This document shows, piece after piece, positions 14,645 through 21,643 of a DNA stretch of 21,643 nt. The first letter of the stretch is position 1. Every line of letters starts with the position of its first letter. The stretch lies in contig JAMCZD010000361.1 of assembly GCA_023473405.1 (NCBI GenBank), positions 1-21,643 of the forward strand, given 5' to 3'. The translations under genes and the position numbers were made by a program. Origin of the DNA: Candidatus Omnitrophota bacterium. GTDB taxonomy: Bacteria > Verrucomicrobiota > Verrucomicrobiia > Limisphaerales > UBA1319. Below the pieces are notes generated by a model. That model saw only the letters and a program-made list of their open reading frames with translations. It was not told the origin of the DNA and searched no databases.

Positions 14645-15979
14645 GTGAATGGCACATCCAAATCGGATTCGACACCGACTCCCGCTGTGGCCACGGCTCC
14701 GGTGGACGCCTTGGCGCAACCGCGCCGGGAGGCTGCCGGGGGGAACAAGTGGAGCCGGACGTTTGCCGGATTACGACACCGGAATTTCAGGCTATATTTG
14801 AGCGGTCAATTGGTTTCGTTAATTGGCACGTGGATGCAGATGATGGCGGAGAGCTGGCTGGTGTATCAGCTTAGCAACTCGGCCCTTGCCCTGGGCGTGA
14901 TTCGATTCTTGAATACGATCCCGGTCACATTGTTGACGCTGGTCGGCGGCGTGGTGGCGGATCGATTTGAAAAGCGGCGCATCCTGGTATCCACGCAAAC
15001 GCTGTCCATGTTGCTGGCGGGCATCCTGGCTGGGCTGGTGTATTTCAACGTGGTGCGCCTTTGGCACGTGGCGCTGCTGGGCCTGTTCCTGGGTATAGCC
15101 AATGCCTTTGACATACCGGCGAGGCAGAGTTTTGTGGTGGAAATGGTAGGAAGAAAGGACTTGATGAACGCCATCGCGCTGAGTTCCTCGATGTTCAACG
15201 CCGGGCGGATAGTCGGGCCTGCGTTAGCGGGGCTTCTCATTGGGACAATCGGATTAGCGGGCTGTTTTCTGTTAAACAGCCTCTCTTTCCTGGCCGTCAT
15301 CGCCGGCTATTTGGCCATGCGTTTACCCCGAACACCCCCCCCATCCAACCCCATCGCCCTCAAGCAAGCCACCCTCGAGGCGCTGCGTTACGTCGCCAAG
15401 GAACGGGTATTACGGGCGGTCCTCGTCCTGGTAAGCACGGTGAGCCTGTTTGGCTGGCCCTATTCGGTTCTAATGCCGATTTTTGCCCGCGACGTGTTGC
15501 ACGTGGGGGCGACAGGTTACGGTTTTCTGCTCGCCGCCAACGGTGTAGGCGCCTTGTTGGGAGCGTTTACCCTGGCGACCTTGGGTGATTATCCCAAGCG
15601 CCGGCACCTGGTGTTTGGCGGGCTCTTCGGTTTCAGCGCGGCCATTTTTGGATTTGCGTTTTCCAAGCAAGTCTGGCTGTCCGCCACCGCCCTGGCAGCC
15701 GCGGGCTGGTTTATGATCGTCTTCTTCGCCACCGCCAACACGTCCATCCAATTACGCGCCCCGGATGCCTTGCGCGGGCGGATCATGGGAATTTACTCGC
15801 TCTGCTTCATTGGACTTACCCCGCTTGGCAGCCTTATGGCCGGGGGGATCGCCAAGCTGACCTCGGCGACCTTTGCAGTCGCCTTTGGGTCGGTCATCTG
15901 CGTTATCGCCGCCCTGGTAACGATGAAACTGGTCCCGGCACAAAAAGCCCAGCCCCAGGAGGCAATTTCCGGCGCCTAA
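14645..15979 (+). CDS. MFS exporter, MFS_3 / EntS-like family
   Basis: This is an inner-membrane transporter with about 12 predicted helices. After a polar 36-residue N-terminus, FAGLRHRNFRLYLSGQLVSLIGTWMQMMAESWLVYQL is the hallmark start of the MFS_3 (EntS-like) group of exporters. GGVVADRFEKRRIL gives the MFS A-motif after helix 2, and DIPARQSFVVEMV and NAIALSSSMFNAGRIVGPALAGLLIG are strongly conserved in the family. Known members export siderophores or drugs, but the substrate here is not predictable. The start is GTG 14645; no strong ribosome binding site is seen, so the true start is uncertain. It diverges from the FmdB-type gene across 190 bp in which I found nothing definite. Confidence 0.9.
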   Translation: MNGTSKSDSTPTPAVATAPVDALAQPRREAAGGNKWSRTFAGLRHRNFRLYLSGQLVSLIGTWMQMMAESWLVYQLSNSALALGVIRFLNTIPVTLLTLVGGVVADRFEKRRILVSTQTLSMLLAGILAGLVYFNVVRLWHVALLGLFLGIANAFDIPARQSFVVEMVGRKDLMNAIALSSSMFNAGRIVGPALAGLLIGTIGLAGCFLLNSLSFLAVIAGYLAMRLPRTPPPSNPIALKQATLEALRYVAKERVLRAVLVLVSTVSLFGWPYSVLMPIFARDVLHVGATGYGFLLAANGVGALLGAFTLATLGDYPKRRHLVFGGLFGFSAAIFGFAFSKQVWLSATALAAAGWFMIVFFATANTSIQLRAPDALRGRIMGIYSLCFIGLTPLGSLMAGGIAKLTSATFAVAFGSVICVIAALVTMKLVPAQKAQPQEAISGA

Positions 15980-16118
15980 CTCGTAACTCGTTGTAAACAG
16001 GTCAAGATTGCCTGCGACTACATAATGCACGGAGGCGTTGCTTCCGTAATTGCCAGGCCCAAGCGCTCAAGGTAGGTTACCAGCCGATGTGGCGGTCGCC
16101 GCATGATCAGAACCAATT

Positions 16119-17330
16119 ATGAAGCACATCATTATTTTGGGTGACGGAATGGCTGATTACCCCGTGGCACGGCTGGGAGGACGGACTCCCTTGCAGGTGG
16201 CGCGAAAGCCCAACATGGACCGGCTCGCCCGCGAGGGTCGATGCGGATTGCTTCGCACCATCGAGGGCGATTTGCCCAGCGGAAGCGAGACTGCGAACCT
16301 GACGGTGCTGGGCTATGATCCGCGCCAGGTGCTCCAGGGACGCGGAGTATTGGAGGCTGCGAGTATGGGTGTTCACATCGGGGACGACGATATGGCGATG
16401 CGCTGCAACCTGGTCTGTCTCTTCGAGGATGGGAGGATAAAAAACCACTCTGCGGGCCACATCACCTCGGAGGAATCGGATGAACTGTTGAAGGCCATCC
16501 AGGCTGAATTGGGTTCTCCGAGCCGCCATTTTTACACCGGCGTGAGTTACCGGCACCTTTTCGTCGGCAAAGGGCTTAATCCGGCGTTGGAATGCGCGCC
16601 GCCTCATGATCATCCGGGAGAGCCCGCCGGGGAACTGATGATTCGCGCCCGAGTGCCGGAGGCGCAGTCGACGGCTGATCTGCTGAACGACCTGACGCGG
16701 CGTTCGTGGGGTATTTTGAGGGATCATCCGGTGAATCAACGGCGTCGCGCCGCCGGCAAAGACCCGGCCAGCTCGATCTGGCTTTGGTCCCCGGGGCGGC
16801 GTCCGAAGATGTGGACGTTTGCGGAGCGATTCGGGGTTACCGGGGCGGTTATTTCGGCGGTTGATTTAATTCGCGGCATTGGCGTTTACGCCGGCCTGGA
16901 GGTCATCAGGGTTCCCGGGGCAACGGGGCTTTACGACACGAACTACGAAGGTAAAACCGCGGCCTCACTCGAGGCCATGGAACGTCACGATTTTTGTTAT
17001 GTCCACGTGGAAGCCCCGGATGAAGCGGGACATGACGGCAACCTGAAGTTGAAAATCCAGACCATTGAAGACTTGGACGCCCGCCTGGTCGGCCCGATTC
17101 TGGACGGACTGGCAAAGCACCGCATCGAAGCGGTGGTGGCAGTGCTGCCCGATCATCCCACCCCGGTCGAAAAGCGGATTCATGTCCGCGATGCCGTTCC
17201 GTTCGCGATTCGGGACCCGCGCTGCAGGCCGGACCAGGTCGAGCGGTTCGACGAGCGAAGTTGCGCCGCCGGCAGTTTCGGTCTGCTCGAAGGCGATCAA
17301 TTCATCCGCGCTGTATTTGGGCAAGGCTGA
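16119..17330 (+). CDS. Archaeal-type cofactor-independent phosphoglycerate mutase / proposed homoserine kinase
   Basis: The protein belongs to the alkaline-phosphatase-like superfamily with two metal ions. Visible are the N-terminal ILGDGMADYP with metal-binding Asp9, the PSGSETANLTVLGYDP motif with the likely catalytic Ser56, GRGVLEAASMG, the DEAGHDG metal motif, and PDHPTPVEKRIH near the end. This is the ApgM group (COG3635). One bacterial branch, TIGR02535, is proposed to act as homoserine kinase because it sits with threonine genes elsewhere. No threonine gene is present here, so glycolysis or threonine synthesis cannot be chosen from context. At 403 aa it is normal in length. The 139 bp upstream contain a short GC hairpin (16088-16103) and no clear Shine-Dalgarno. 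Its end overlaps gpsA tail-to-tail by 34 bp. Confidence 0.9.
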   Translation: MKHIIILGDGMADYPVARLGGRTPLQVARKPNMDRLAREGRCGLLRTIEGDLPSGSETANLTVLGYDPRQVLQGRGVLEAASMGVHIGDDDMAMRCNLVCLFEDGRIKNHSAGHITSEESDELLKAIQAELGSPSRHFYTGVSYRHLFVGKGLNPALECAPPHDHPGEPAGELMIRARVPEAQSTADLLNDLTRRSWGILRDHPVNQRRRAAGKDPASSIWLWSPGRRPKMWTFAERFGVTGAVISAVDLIRGIGVYAGLEVIRVPGATGLYDTNYEGKTAASLEAMERHDFCYVHVEAPDEAGHDGNLKLKIQTIEDLDARLVGPILDGLAKHRIEAVVAVLPDHPTPVEKRIHVRDAVPFAIRDPRCRPDQVERFDERSCAAGSFGLLEGDQFIRAVFGQG

Positions 17331-18316
17331 AGGAATTCCGCAACCTCGCCCTTGGAGTCGCGGTTCAGCAGGTCGTGGACGGCTTGACCAGCCTTTTTTC
17401 CCTGATACAACATGGCGTAAACCTCGTCGATAATCGGGGTGATGACTTCGAGTCTTCGCGCCAGTTGATAGGCCGAGCAGGCTGTGGGGTAACCTTCCGC
17501 CACCGAAGTCAGGGTGGGCAAAACAGCGGCCAATTCCTCCCCCCGCCCAAGACGCTCCCCCAGGGCGCGATTCCGGCTAAGCCGCGAAAAACAGGTGACG
17601 GTCAGATCACCCAAACCACTCAAGCCGGCAAACGTATCGGCTCGCGCGCCGCAAGCCACGCCTAGCCGCCGGATTTCGACAATCGCGCGAGTGATCAGCG
17701 CTGCCTTGGTGTTGTCGCCAAACCCGAGTCCGTCGCTGGTGCCGGCGGCGATGGCGATAACGTTTTTCAAGGCGCCGCCCAGCTCGACTCCCAAGATATC
17801 GGGATTCGTATATACGCGAAATTTGGGGCGGTGAAACAACGTCTGGACGGCTTCCGCCGTTGCCGCGTCTTCACTGGCGGCGACAATGGCTGTGGGGATT
17901 TCCCGGGCGACTTCCAAGGCGAATGTGGGGCCGGAAAGCGCGGCAATCTGCGCGGAAGGGGCTGTGGAACGTAGCACGCCGCTCATCGTCAACCCGCTGT
18001 CGTATTCGATCCCCTTTGCGACGCTGATGATAATGCCACGAAAACGGGTTAAACCGCTGGTGACCTGGCGAACGGCCCTCGACGGGACCGCCACGATAAT
18101 CACTTGGGGCCTTTGCACCGCTTTATCGAGTTCTTCCACCACGGACCAGTCTCGCGGTAACTCGATCCCGGGCAGGCACGCCTGGTTCCGACCCATTCGT
18201 AATTCGGCCAATTGCTCCGGCAGGTTGCCCCAGAGTGTGATTTCGTGACCATCCCCATAAAGCATCCGAGCCAGGGCCGTTCCCCAGGCGCCGCAGCCAA
18301 GAACAGTAATGCGCAT
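17297..18316 (-). CDS. gpsA: Glycerol-3-phosphate dehydrogenase [NAD(P)+]
   Basis: GpsA makes sn-glycerol 3-phosphate from dihydroxyacetone phosphate for phospholipid synthesis. The N-terminal Rossmann motif is GCGAWGTALA (7-16). VAVPSRAVR (75-83), the KGIE site (101-104), SGPTFALEVA (128-137) and LGGALKNVIAIAAG with catalytic Lys184 are all present, as is the late GLSGLGDLTVTC substrate domain motif. Length (339) is normal. It follows plsY with a 6-bp gap, so the two make consecutive substrates: GpsA supplies the glycerol phosphate PlsY acylates. The last 34 bp overlap the convergent phosphoglycerate mutase gene; the extra C-terminal residues are outside the conserved domain. Confidence 0.97.
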   Translation of the reverse strand: MRITVLGCGAWGTALARMLYGDGHEITLWGNLPEQLAELRMGRNQACLPGIELPRDWSVVEELDKAVQRPQVIIVAVPSRAVRQVTSGLTRFRGIIISVAKGIEYDSGLTMSGVLRSTAPSAQIAALSGPTFALEVAREIPTAIVAASEDAATAEAVQTLFHRPKFRVYTNPDILGVELGGALKNVIAIAAGTSDGLGFGDNTKAALITRAIVEIRRLGVACGARADTFAGLSGLGDLTVTCFSRLSRNRALGERLGRGEELAAVLPTLTSVAEGYPTACSAYQLARRLEVITPIIDEVYAMLYQGKKAGQAVHDLLNRDSKGEVAEFLQPCPNTARMN

Positions 18317-18322
18317 AACGAA

Positions 18323-18973
18323 CTAAGAGACAGGTTTGCTCATTTTCGTGCCGAAACGGGGTTCGGTTCCATGGACCAACCGCCGCACGTTCATCCGGTG
18401 TTTGTATATGGCCAGCAGACCGATGACCGCCGTGATGACCACCATTTCCAGGCTGCCGCCCCAGAACCAAACCGTGACAGGCAGAACGATGGCCGCGGTA
18501 ATCGAGGCCACCGACACGTAGCGCGTCACGGCCAGCGCCAGTATCCAGATGCTTAATGTCGTTAAAACAGCGGACGGCGCCAGGGCGGCAAAGGCGCCTC
18601 CGGTCGTGGCTATGCCTTTTCCCCCCTTGAACTGGAGCCAGCAACAAAAGGTATGGCCCAAAACGGCCGCAATTCCCGCTGCCAAAGCCAGTTTCTGGCG
18701 TGCCGCCAAGTCAGCCTGGCCCGGCGCCATCAACCATGAATAGACCAGCGGCGCCGCCCACCGGCACGCGGCATAGCCCTTTAAGGCGTCAATACCCAGA
18801 ACGATAATTCCCGAGGTCTTGCCCAACGAACGAAAAACGTTGGTGGCGCCAATGTTGCCGCTGCCAATCTTCCGGATGTCAATGCCTTTGGTCCACCCCA
18901 CCAGGTAGCCTGTTGGGATGGAACCAAGCAGATAGGCGATCCCGACCATAACCATGTAACTAACCCAGATCAC
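18323..18973 (-). CDS. plsY: Acyl-phosphate:glycerol-3-phosphate acyltransferase PlsY
   Basis: PlsY is an inner-membrane enzyme that moves an acyl chain from acyl phosphate to glycerol 3-phosphate, the first step of phospholipid synthesis in most bacteria. The three conserved cytoplasmic motifs are present: GSIPTGYLVGW then GSGNIGATNVFR (37-48), GHTF…FKGGKGIATTGG (106-125) and the late KHRMNVRRL. Several hydrophobic helices separate them. The start is GTG 18973; ATG 18955 or 18949 are alternatives that fit shorter homologues. The acyl phosphate comes from PlsX, not seen here. The gene is first in a unit with gpsA. Confidence 0.96.
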   Translation of the reverse strand: MIWVSYMVMVGIAYLLGSIPTGYLVGWTKGIDIRKIGSGNIGATNVFRSLGKTSGIIVLGIDALKGYAACRWAAPLVYSWLMAPGQADLAARQKLALAAGIAAVLGHTFCCWLQFKGGKGIATTGGAFAALAPSAVLTTLSIWILALAVTRYVSVASITAAIVLPVTVWFWGGSLEMVVITAVIGLLAIYKHRMNVRRLVHGTEPRFGTKMSKPVS

Positions 18974-19026
18974 GACTGCAATTTAGGTAATGCGGCGGGC
19001 GGCCCGCAAGCGGAATCACCGAGAAC

Positions 19027-19047
19027 GGATTTGGGATTTGGGATTTG
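19027..19047. repeat. Short heptamer repeat GGATTTG x3
   Basis: GGATTTG occurs three times in tandem just upstream of plsY, in a 121-bp gap between plsY and the secreted-protein gene. The tract is too short to assign a role. The rest of the gap shows no gene or clear promoter. Confidence 0.6.
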
Positions 19048-19094
19048 CTGAGGAAGAATAATGGACCCCGGTGGAACAGCGTCCCTGGTATCTC

Positions 19095-19583
19095 CTACTC
19101 GTCGATTGCGGACAGGGCGACGATCCAGGCTTCGTTGGTCTTCTCCTTAACGTTACCGGCCAGGAAGAGGTACTCGCCTTTGGGAAGGGCTTGGCTGACC
19201 TTTTGCACCAGTCGGCCTTCACCGATCAATTTTACCTCGATATTGGAACCTCCCAGGTGCTTGACCTCGATCTCGCACAACTCGCTGATCCTGACTCGTT
19301 TGGAAACTCCCGTCGCCAAGCTGAACGTCTGGTTGTCCAGGAAGCGCGGGTCTTTGATTTCGAAGTAGTTGCGCCACTTGAGCAATCGAAGCTTGCTGCG
19401 CAACTTGGGATCGAGTTCCTTGACGTACGGCTTCGTTGGTTTCGCATCGTCGGTTCCCCAGATCAATTGGGCCCGGACCTTGAAATCGGCGGCTGAGGCA
19501 TTTGCTTCGCCCCAGTTCATCGCGACCGCCGCCAAACCTATCCACACCCAAACTGGCCAGCAAAAAATCCGTGAAGTCGTCAT
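19095..19583 (-). CDS. Secreted protein of unknown function, third gene of a sigma-factor unit
   Basis: The 162-residue product has a signal peptide (Arg5, hydrophobic VWVWIGLAAVAM core, probable cleavage at ANASAA near residues 27-32). The mature part begins DFKVRAQLIWGTDDAKPTKPYV, then has LLKWRNYFEIKDPRFLDNQTFSL and a C-terminal segment rich in beta-type alternation (IEVKHLGGSNIEVKLIGEGRLV, YLFLAGNV). I do not recognise a characterised family. It follows the anti-sigma gene by 47 bp on the same strand, so it is probably part of that unit. It could be a periplasmic partner of the anti-sigma factor or a product of the response. That link is inference. Confidence 0.75.
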   Translation of the reverse strand: MTTSRIFCWPVWVWIGLAAVAMNWGEANASAADFKVRAQLIWGTDDAKPTKPYVKELDPKLRSKLRLLKWRNYFEIKDPRFLDNQTFSLATGVSKRVRISELCEIEVKHLGGSNIEVKLIGEGRLVQKVSQALPKGEYLFLAGNVKEKTNEAWIVALSAIDE

Positions 19584-19630
19584 TTCATTTCTAATTTGCG
19601 CTTAAACGTCGAGCCCATCGGTCCGAATCC

Positions 19631-20092
19631 CTAACGAGTATCGACCCAGACAAAGGATACCCCTTCGGATTCCGAGCGAAAAGTAATCACCTGGGAGTTG
19701 GGCAAGTAGGTTTCCACTTCCATACCCTTCAAAGTGGCAACGGAAGAAGCCTTGCCCGGGGCCGCGTCGCGGGGCAGCAAGAGCGCCACCAGCAGGCCAA
19801 CCGCACCCAGCGGCAGCAGGACCCTCCACCATTGGGCCCAGGAATATCGGGGCCGTGGCGAAGGCCGTGCCGTAATTTCGCGCTCGATCCGGGCCCAAAA
19901 GAACTCGCCCGGCACCGGCAGTTTAACCGGCGGTTCATTGCCGGTCATTATAGTTGTGGTGTGCTGCAATTCGGCGAACAAGGCGCGTGCTTCCGGGTCT
20001 TTATCGAGCCACTCGGCCACCTGGCGCGTTTGGCCGGCCTTGAGTTCACCGTCCAGGTAAGCCTGCAGTTTGAGCTGAGAATCGATATTCAT
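19631..20092 (-). CDS. Putative membrane anti-sigma factor without zinc-finger motif
   Basis: The 153-residue protein starts LKLQAYLDGELKAGQTRQVAEWLDKDPEARALFAEL, the helical pattern seen at the start of many anti-sigma domains. It lacks the H-x3-C-x2-C zinc motif of ZAS proteins. One membrane segment follows (about residues 90-107, LLPLGAVGLLVALLL), leaving about 45 residues outside the cytoplasm. ATG overlaps the stop of the upstream sigma gene as ATGA (20089-20092), a strong sign of translational coupling. The expected role is to hold the sigma factor inactive at the inner membrane until a signal arrives. The identification rests mainly on position and layout. Confidence 0.75.
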   Translation of the reverse strand: MNIDSQLKLQAYLDGELKAGQTRQVAEWLDKDPEARALFAELQHTTTIMTGNEPPVKLPVPGEFFWARIEREITARPSPRPRYSWAQWWRVLLPLGAVGLLVALLLPRDAAPGKASSVATLKGMEVETYLPNSQVITFRSESEGVSFVWVDTR

Positions 20093-20718
20093 GTTGGTTC
20101 TTCCCGCTTGACCCCGGCCATCAGCGACGCCATGCGGCGCCGGGCGTAGAAGAGCCGGGACATGACTGTGCCAATGGAACAGCCCATAACTTTGGCGATC
20201 TCTTTATACTCCAATTCCTCAAATTCATGCAGCACCAATACCGTCCGGTGCTCGGTGGAGAGCTGGCCCAGGGCGCGGTCAATCCGCTGCCGCAGCTCTT
20301 CCCGTTCGAGGCGCTCGGTTGGATTGGGCGTAACAATAGGCATCTGCCTTTCGACCCCGCCCGCTTCATCGTCCAACTGCTCGATGGACTCGGTGCGTTG
20401 CCGTTTCTGTTTCCGCAACTGGTCAAGGCAGAGGTTAATCACTATCCGGGTTATCCAAGTAACGAAGCTCGAGTCACCCTGGAACTGGTTTAGCCGTTGC
20501 CAGGCCTTAACCCACGCTTCCTGCGATAAATCAACTGCTTCGTCTTCGGAGTGGAGCATGGTAAACGCCCGTGCATAAACCTTGTCCCGATGCCGTGCCA
20601 CCAACTCTTCAAATGCATTCAACCCGCCACCTTGCGCCTCCCGCACCAGCGCCTCATCGCTCAAGGTTGATTGTTCGCTTTCTTTCGACATGTCTTTGAC
20701 GGAGGCCCGATCTGCCAT
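20089..20718 (-). CDS. ECF-type RNA polymerase sigma factor
   Basis: This 209-residue sigma-70 family protein has region 2 (about 36-105: AFEELVARHRDKVYARAFTML, DEAVDLSQEAWVKAWQRL, SSFVTWITRIVINLCLDQLRK) and region 4 with a helix-turn-helix (about 143-198: LSTEHRTVLVLHEFEELEYKEIAKVMGCSIGTVMSRLFYARRRM). No region 3 is present, as expected for ECF factors. It directs RNA polymerase to a stress or envelope regulon. It starts 11 bp after hisB on the same strand; an AGAAGAA tract 6 bases before ATG 20718 can serve as ribosome binding site. It overlaps the anti-sigma gene by four bases. Confidence 0.95.
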   Translation of the reverse strand: MADRASVKDMSKESEQSTLSDEALVREAQGGGLNAFEELVARHRDKVYARAFTMLHSEDEAVDLSQEAWVKAWQRLNQFQGDSSFVTWITRIVINLCLDQLRKQKRQRTESIEQLDDEAGGVERQMPIVTPNPTERLEREELRQRIDRALGQLSTEHRTVLVLHEFEELEYKEIAKVMGCSIGTVMSRLFYARRRMASLMAGVKREEPT

Positions 20719-20729
20719 ATTCAGTTCTT

Positions 20730-21392
20730 CTACAATTTTCCCTTCGTGCTAGGTAGTTTTCCGGCGATGCGCGCATCGCGTTGGCAGGCAAAGTCCACCG
20801 CGCGTCCAAAGGCCTTGAACAATGCCTCGACCACGTGATGCGGTTCATCACCGTAGAGCAATTCCAGATGCAGGTTGCACCGCGCTTCATTGGCAAATGC
20901 CTGGAAAAATTCGCGCGCCAGACCGAAACGGAAGGTCGACGACATGTCCTGGCGCCGTTCCACCGCCGACACCCGCTTGAACGCCAGGCCGTCAAGGCCG
21001 CGCCAAACCAGGTGAGGGCGTCCGCCGAAATCGATCACGCACCGGGCCAGGCATTCGTCCATCGGAACATAGGCCTCGCCGGTGAAGGGATTGCGGGGAT
21101 CGAAACCGGTCCCGTAGCGCCTTATGCCTCGTTTATCGCCCAAGGCCTGACAAAAGGCCTGCCCTAGAGCCAGGCCGCAATCCTCGATGGTGTGGTGCGC
21201 GTCCACTTCGAGGTCACCACGGCAGTCCAATGACAAGTCCAGCGCGCCATGCTTGGCGAACAAAGCCAGCATGTGATCGAAAAACGGGATGCCGGTCTTG
21301 ATCTTCGCTTGACCCGTGCCGCCAACGCTCAAACGGAGCGCAATCCGGGTTTCACGGGTAGTGCGCTTGATTTGCGCCTGCCGTTTCTTCAT
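20730..21392 (-). CDS. hisB: Imidazoleglycerol-phosphate dehydratase
   Basis: HisB dehydrates imidazoleglycerol phosphate to imidazoleacetol phosphate in histidine synthesis. The metal-binding motifs are intact: FFDHML (37-42), VDAHHTIED (63-71) and DEPHHVVEALFKAFGRA near the end. ATG 21392 gives MKKRQAQIKRTTRET, the family's usual beginning; the frame is open upstream to the preceding gene's stop, but nothing conserved lies there. At 220 aa it is about 20 longer than usual. One excess lies at residues 96-106 (GFDPRNPFTGE, 21075-21107) between RRYGT and AYVPMDE. Another of about 10 lies around SAVERRQDMSSTF (143-154). No other his genes are visible; only the dehydratase domain is present, without the phosphatase of E. 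coli HisB. Confidence 0.95.
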   Translation of the reverse strand: MKKRQAQIKRTTRETRIALRLSVGGTGQAKIKTGIPFFDHMLALFAKHGALDLSLDCRGDLEVDAHHTIEDCGLALGQAFCQALGDKRGIRRYGTGFDPRNPFTGEAYVPMDECLARCVIDFGGRPHLVWRGLDGLAFKRVSAVERRQDMSSTFRFGLAREFFQAFANEARCNLHLELLYGDEPHHVVEALFKAFGRAVDFACQRDARIAGKLPSTKGKL

Positions 21393-21434
21393 GGCATCAT
21401 TCAAGCACGCCAGCGGACAAATTAAAATCCAAAT

Positions 21435-21461
21435 CTGGTGTGGGGCGGTATACCACACTAG
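21435..21461. terminator. Hairpin at the end of the GHMP kinase gene
   Basis: CTGGTGTGG (21435-21443) and CCACACTAG (21453-21461) pair over nine positions with one G-T wobble, leaving a 9-base loop. The stem includes the stop codon of the GHMP kinase gene (21458-21460), and in that gene's direction it is followed by ATTTGGATTTT. It could be a weak terminator or a processing site before hisB. Confidence 0.35.
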
Positions 21462-21643
21462 CTTCGCGTCAGTTGGAGGCCCGTATCCGACAGCTTCAAA
21501 TTCACGAATCGCGCCCGTTCGTTGGGAGGTTGATTCTCCAATTCCTGCCGAAGCCGCCCCGCCGCCTCGTCGTCCTTGGCAAGGAGCAGCAAGTAACCGC
21601 CCCCGCCCGCCCCCAACAATTTGCCTGCCCCGAGGTAATCCCC
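21458..21643 (-). CDS. GHMP-family sugar kinase, C-terminal fragment (bifunctional fucokinase-like)
   Basis: Only the last 61 codons are inside the window; the frame is open through the right edge and ends at TAG 21458-21460. The visible end reads KLLGAGGGGYLLLLAKDDEAA, the third glycine motif of GHMP kinases, then PNERARFVNLKLSDTGLQLTRS. By memory the tail resembles bifunctional fucokinase/fucose-1-phosphate guanylyltransferases, which make GDP-fucose for surface glycans; D-glycero-D-manno-heptose kinase (HddA) is an alternative. The family is clear, the substrate is not. hisB begins 65 bp further on the same strand. Confidence 0.8.
   Translation of the reverse strand, partial: GDYLGAGKLLGAGGGGYLLLLAKDDEAAGRLRQELENQPPNERARFVNLKLSDTGLQLTRS

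Overview
The window is gene-dense, GC-rich chromosomal DNA from a Gram-negative bacterium, most likely a member of Verrucomicrobiota (Pedosphaera/Limisphaera type). This placement is an inference. It rests on the secreted repeat-module protein, a small lipoprotein that looks like the exosortase-associated TIGR04073 family, an ECF sigma/anti-sigma/secreted-protein trio, and a TatC with an enlarged first periplasmic loop. No phage, transposase, CRISPR array, rRNA or tRNA gene was recognised.

Layout. (1) 1-3881, minus strand: a long acyl-CoA dehydrogenase followed by an ETF-ubiquinone oxidoreductase that runs off the left edge and carries a one-base frameshift. Together they carry electrons from acyl-CoA oxidation to quinone. 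(2) 3975-5192, minus: a MalK/UgpC-type ABC ATPase with a small insertion bracketed by 9-bp direct repeats. (3) 5193-5602: a 410-bp non-coding stretch packed with purine-rich tandem repeats and two copies of a hairpin-forming 29-bp repeat. (4) 5603-7644, minus: a secreted protein of four tandem modules, split by one missing base. (5) 7922-10718, plus: tatA, tatC, a lipoprotein and ispE. (6) 10804-14454, minus: a radical SAM protein, fabI, an MFS transporter and an FmdB-type zinc-ribbon protein. (7) 14645-17330, plus: a second MFS transporter and an archaeal-type phosphoglycerate mutase/proposed homoserine kinase. (8) 17297-21643, minus: gpsA and plsY; a secreted protein, anti-sigma factor and ECF sigma factor; hisB; and the C-terminus of a GHMP sugar kinase resembling bifunctional fucokinase.

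Much of the content is housekeeping metabolism. PlsY and GpsA make glycerol-3-phosphate and the first phospholipid intermediate, FabI completes fatty-acid elongation, IspE serves the MEP isoprenoid pathway, HisB serves histidine synthesis and TatAC exports folded proteins. The most unusual parts are the four-module secreted protein, the repeat-filled gap beside it, the sigma-factor trio, and the length insertions in HisB, TatC, the acyl-CoA dehydrogenase and the ABC ATPase. I did not find a clearly new multi-gene system.
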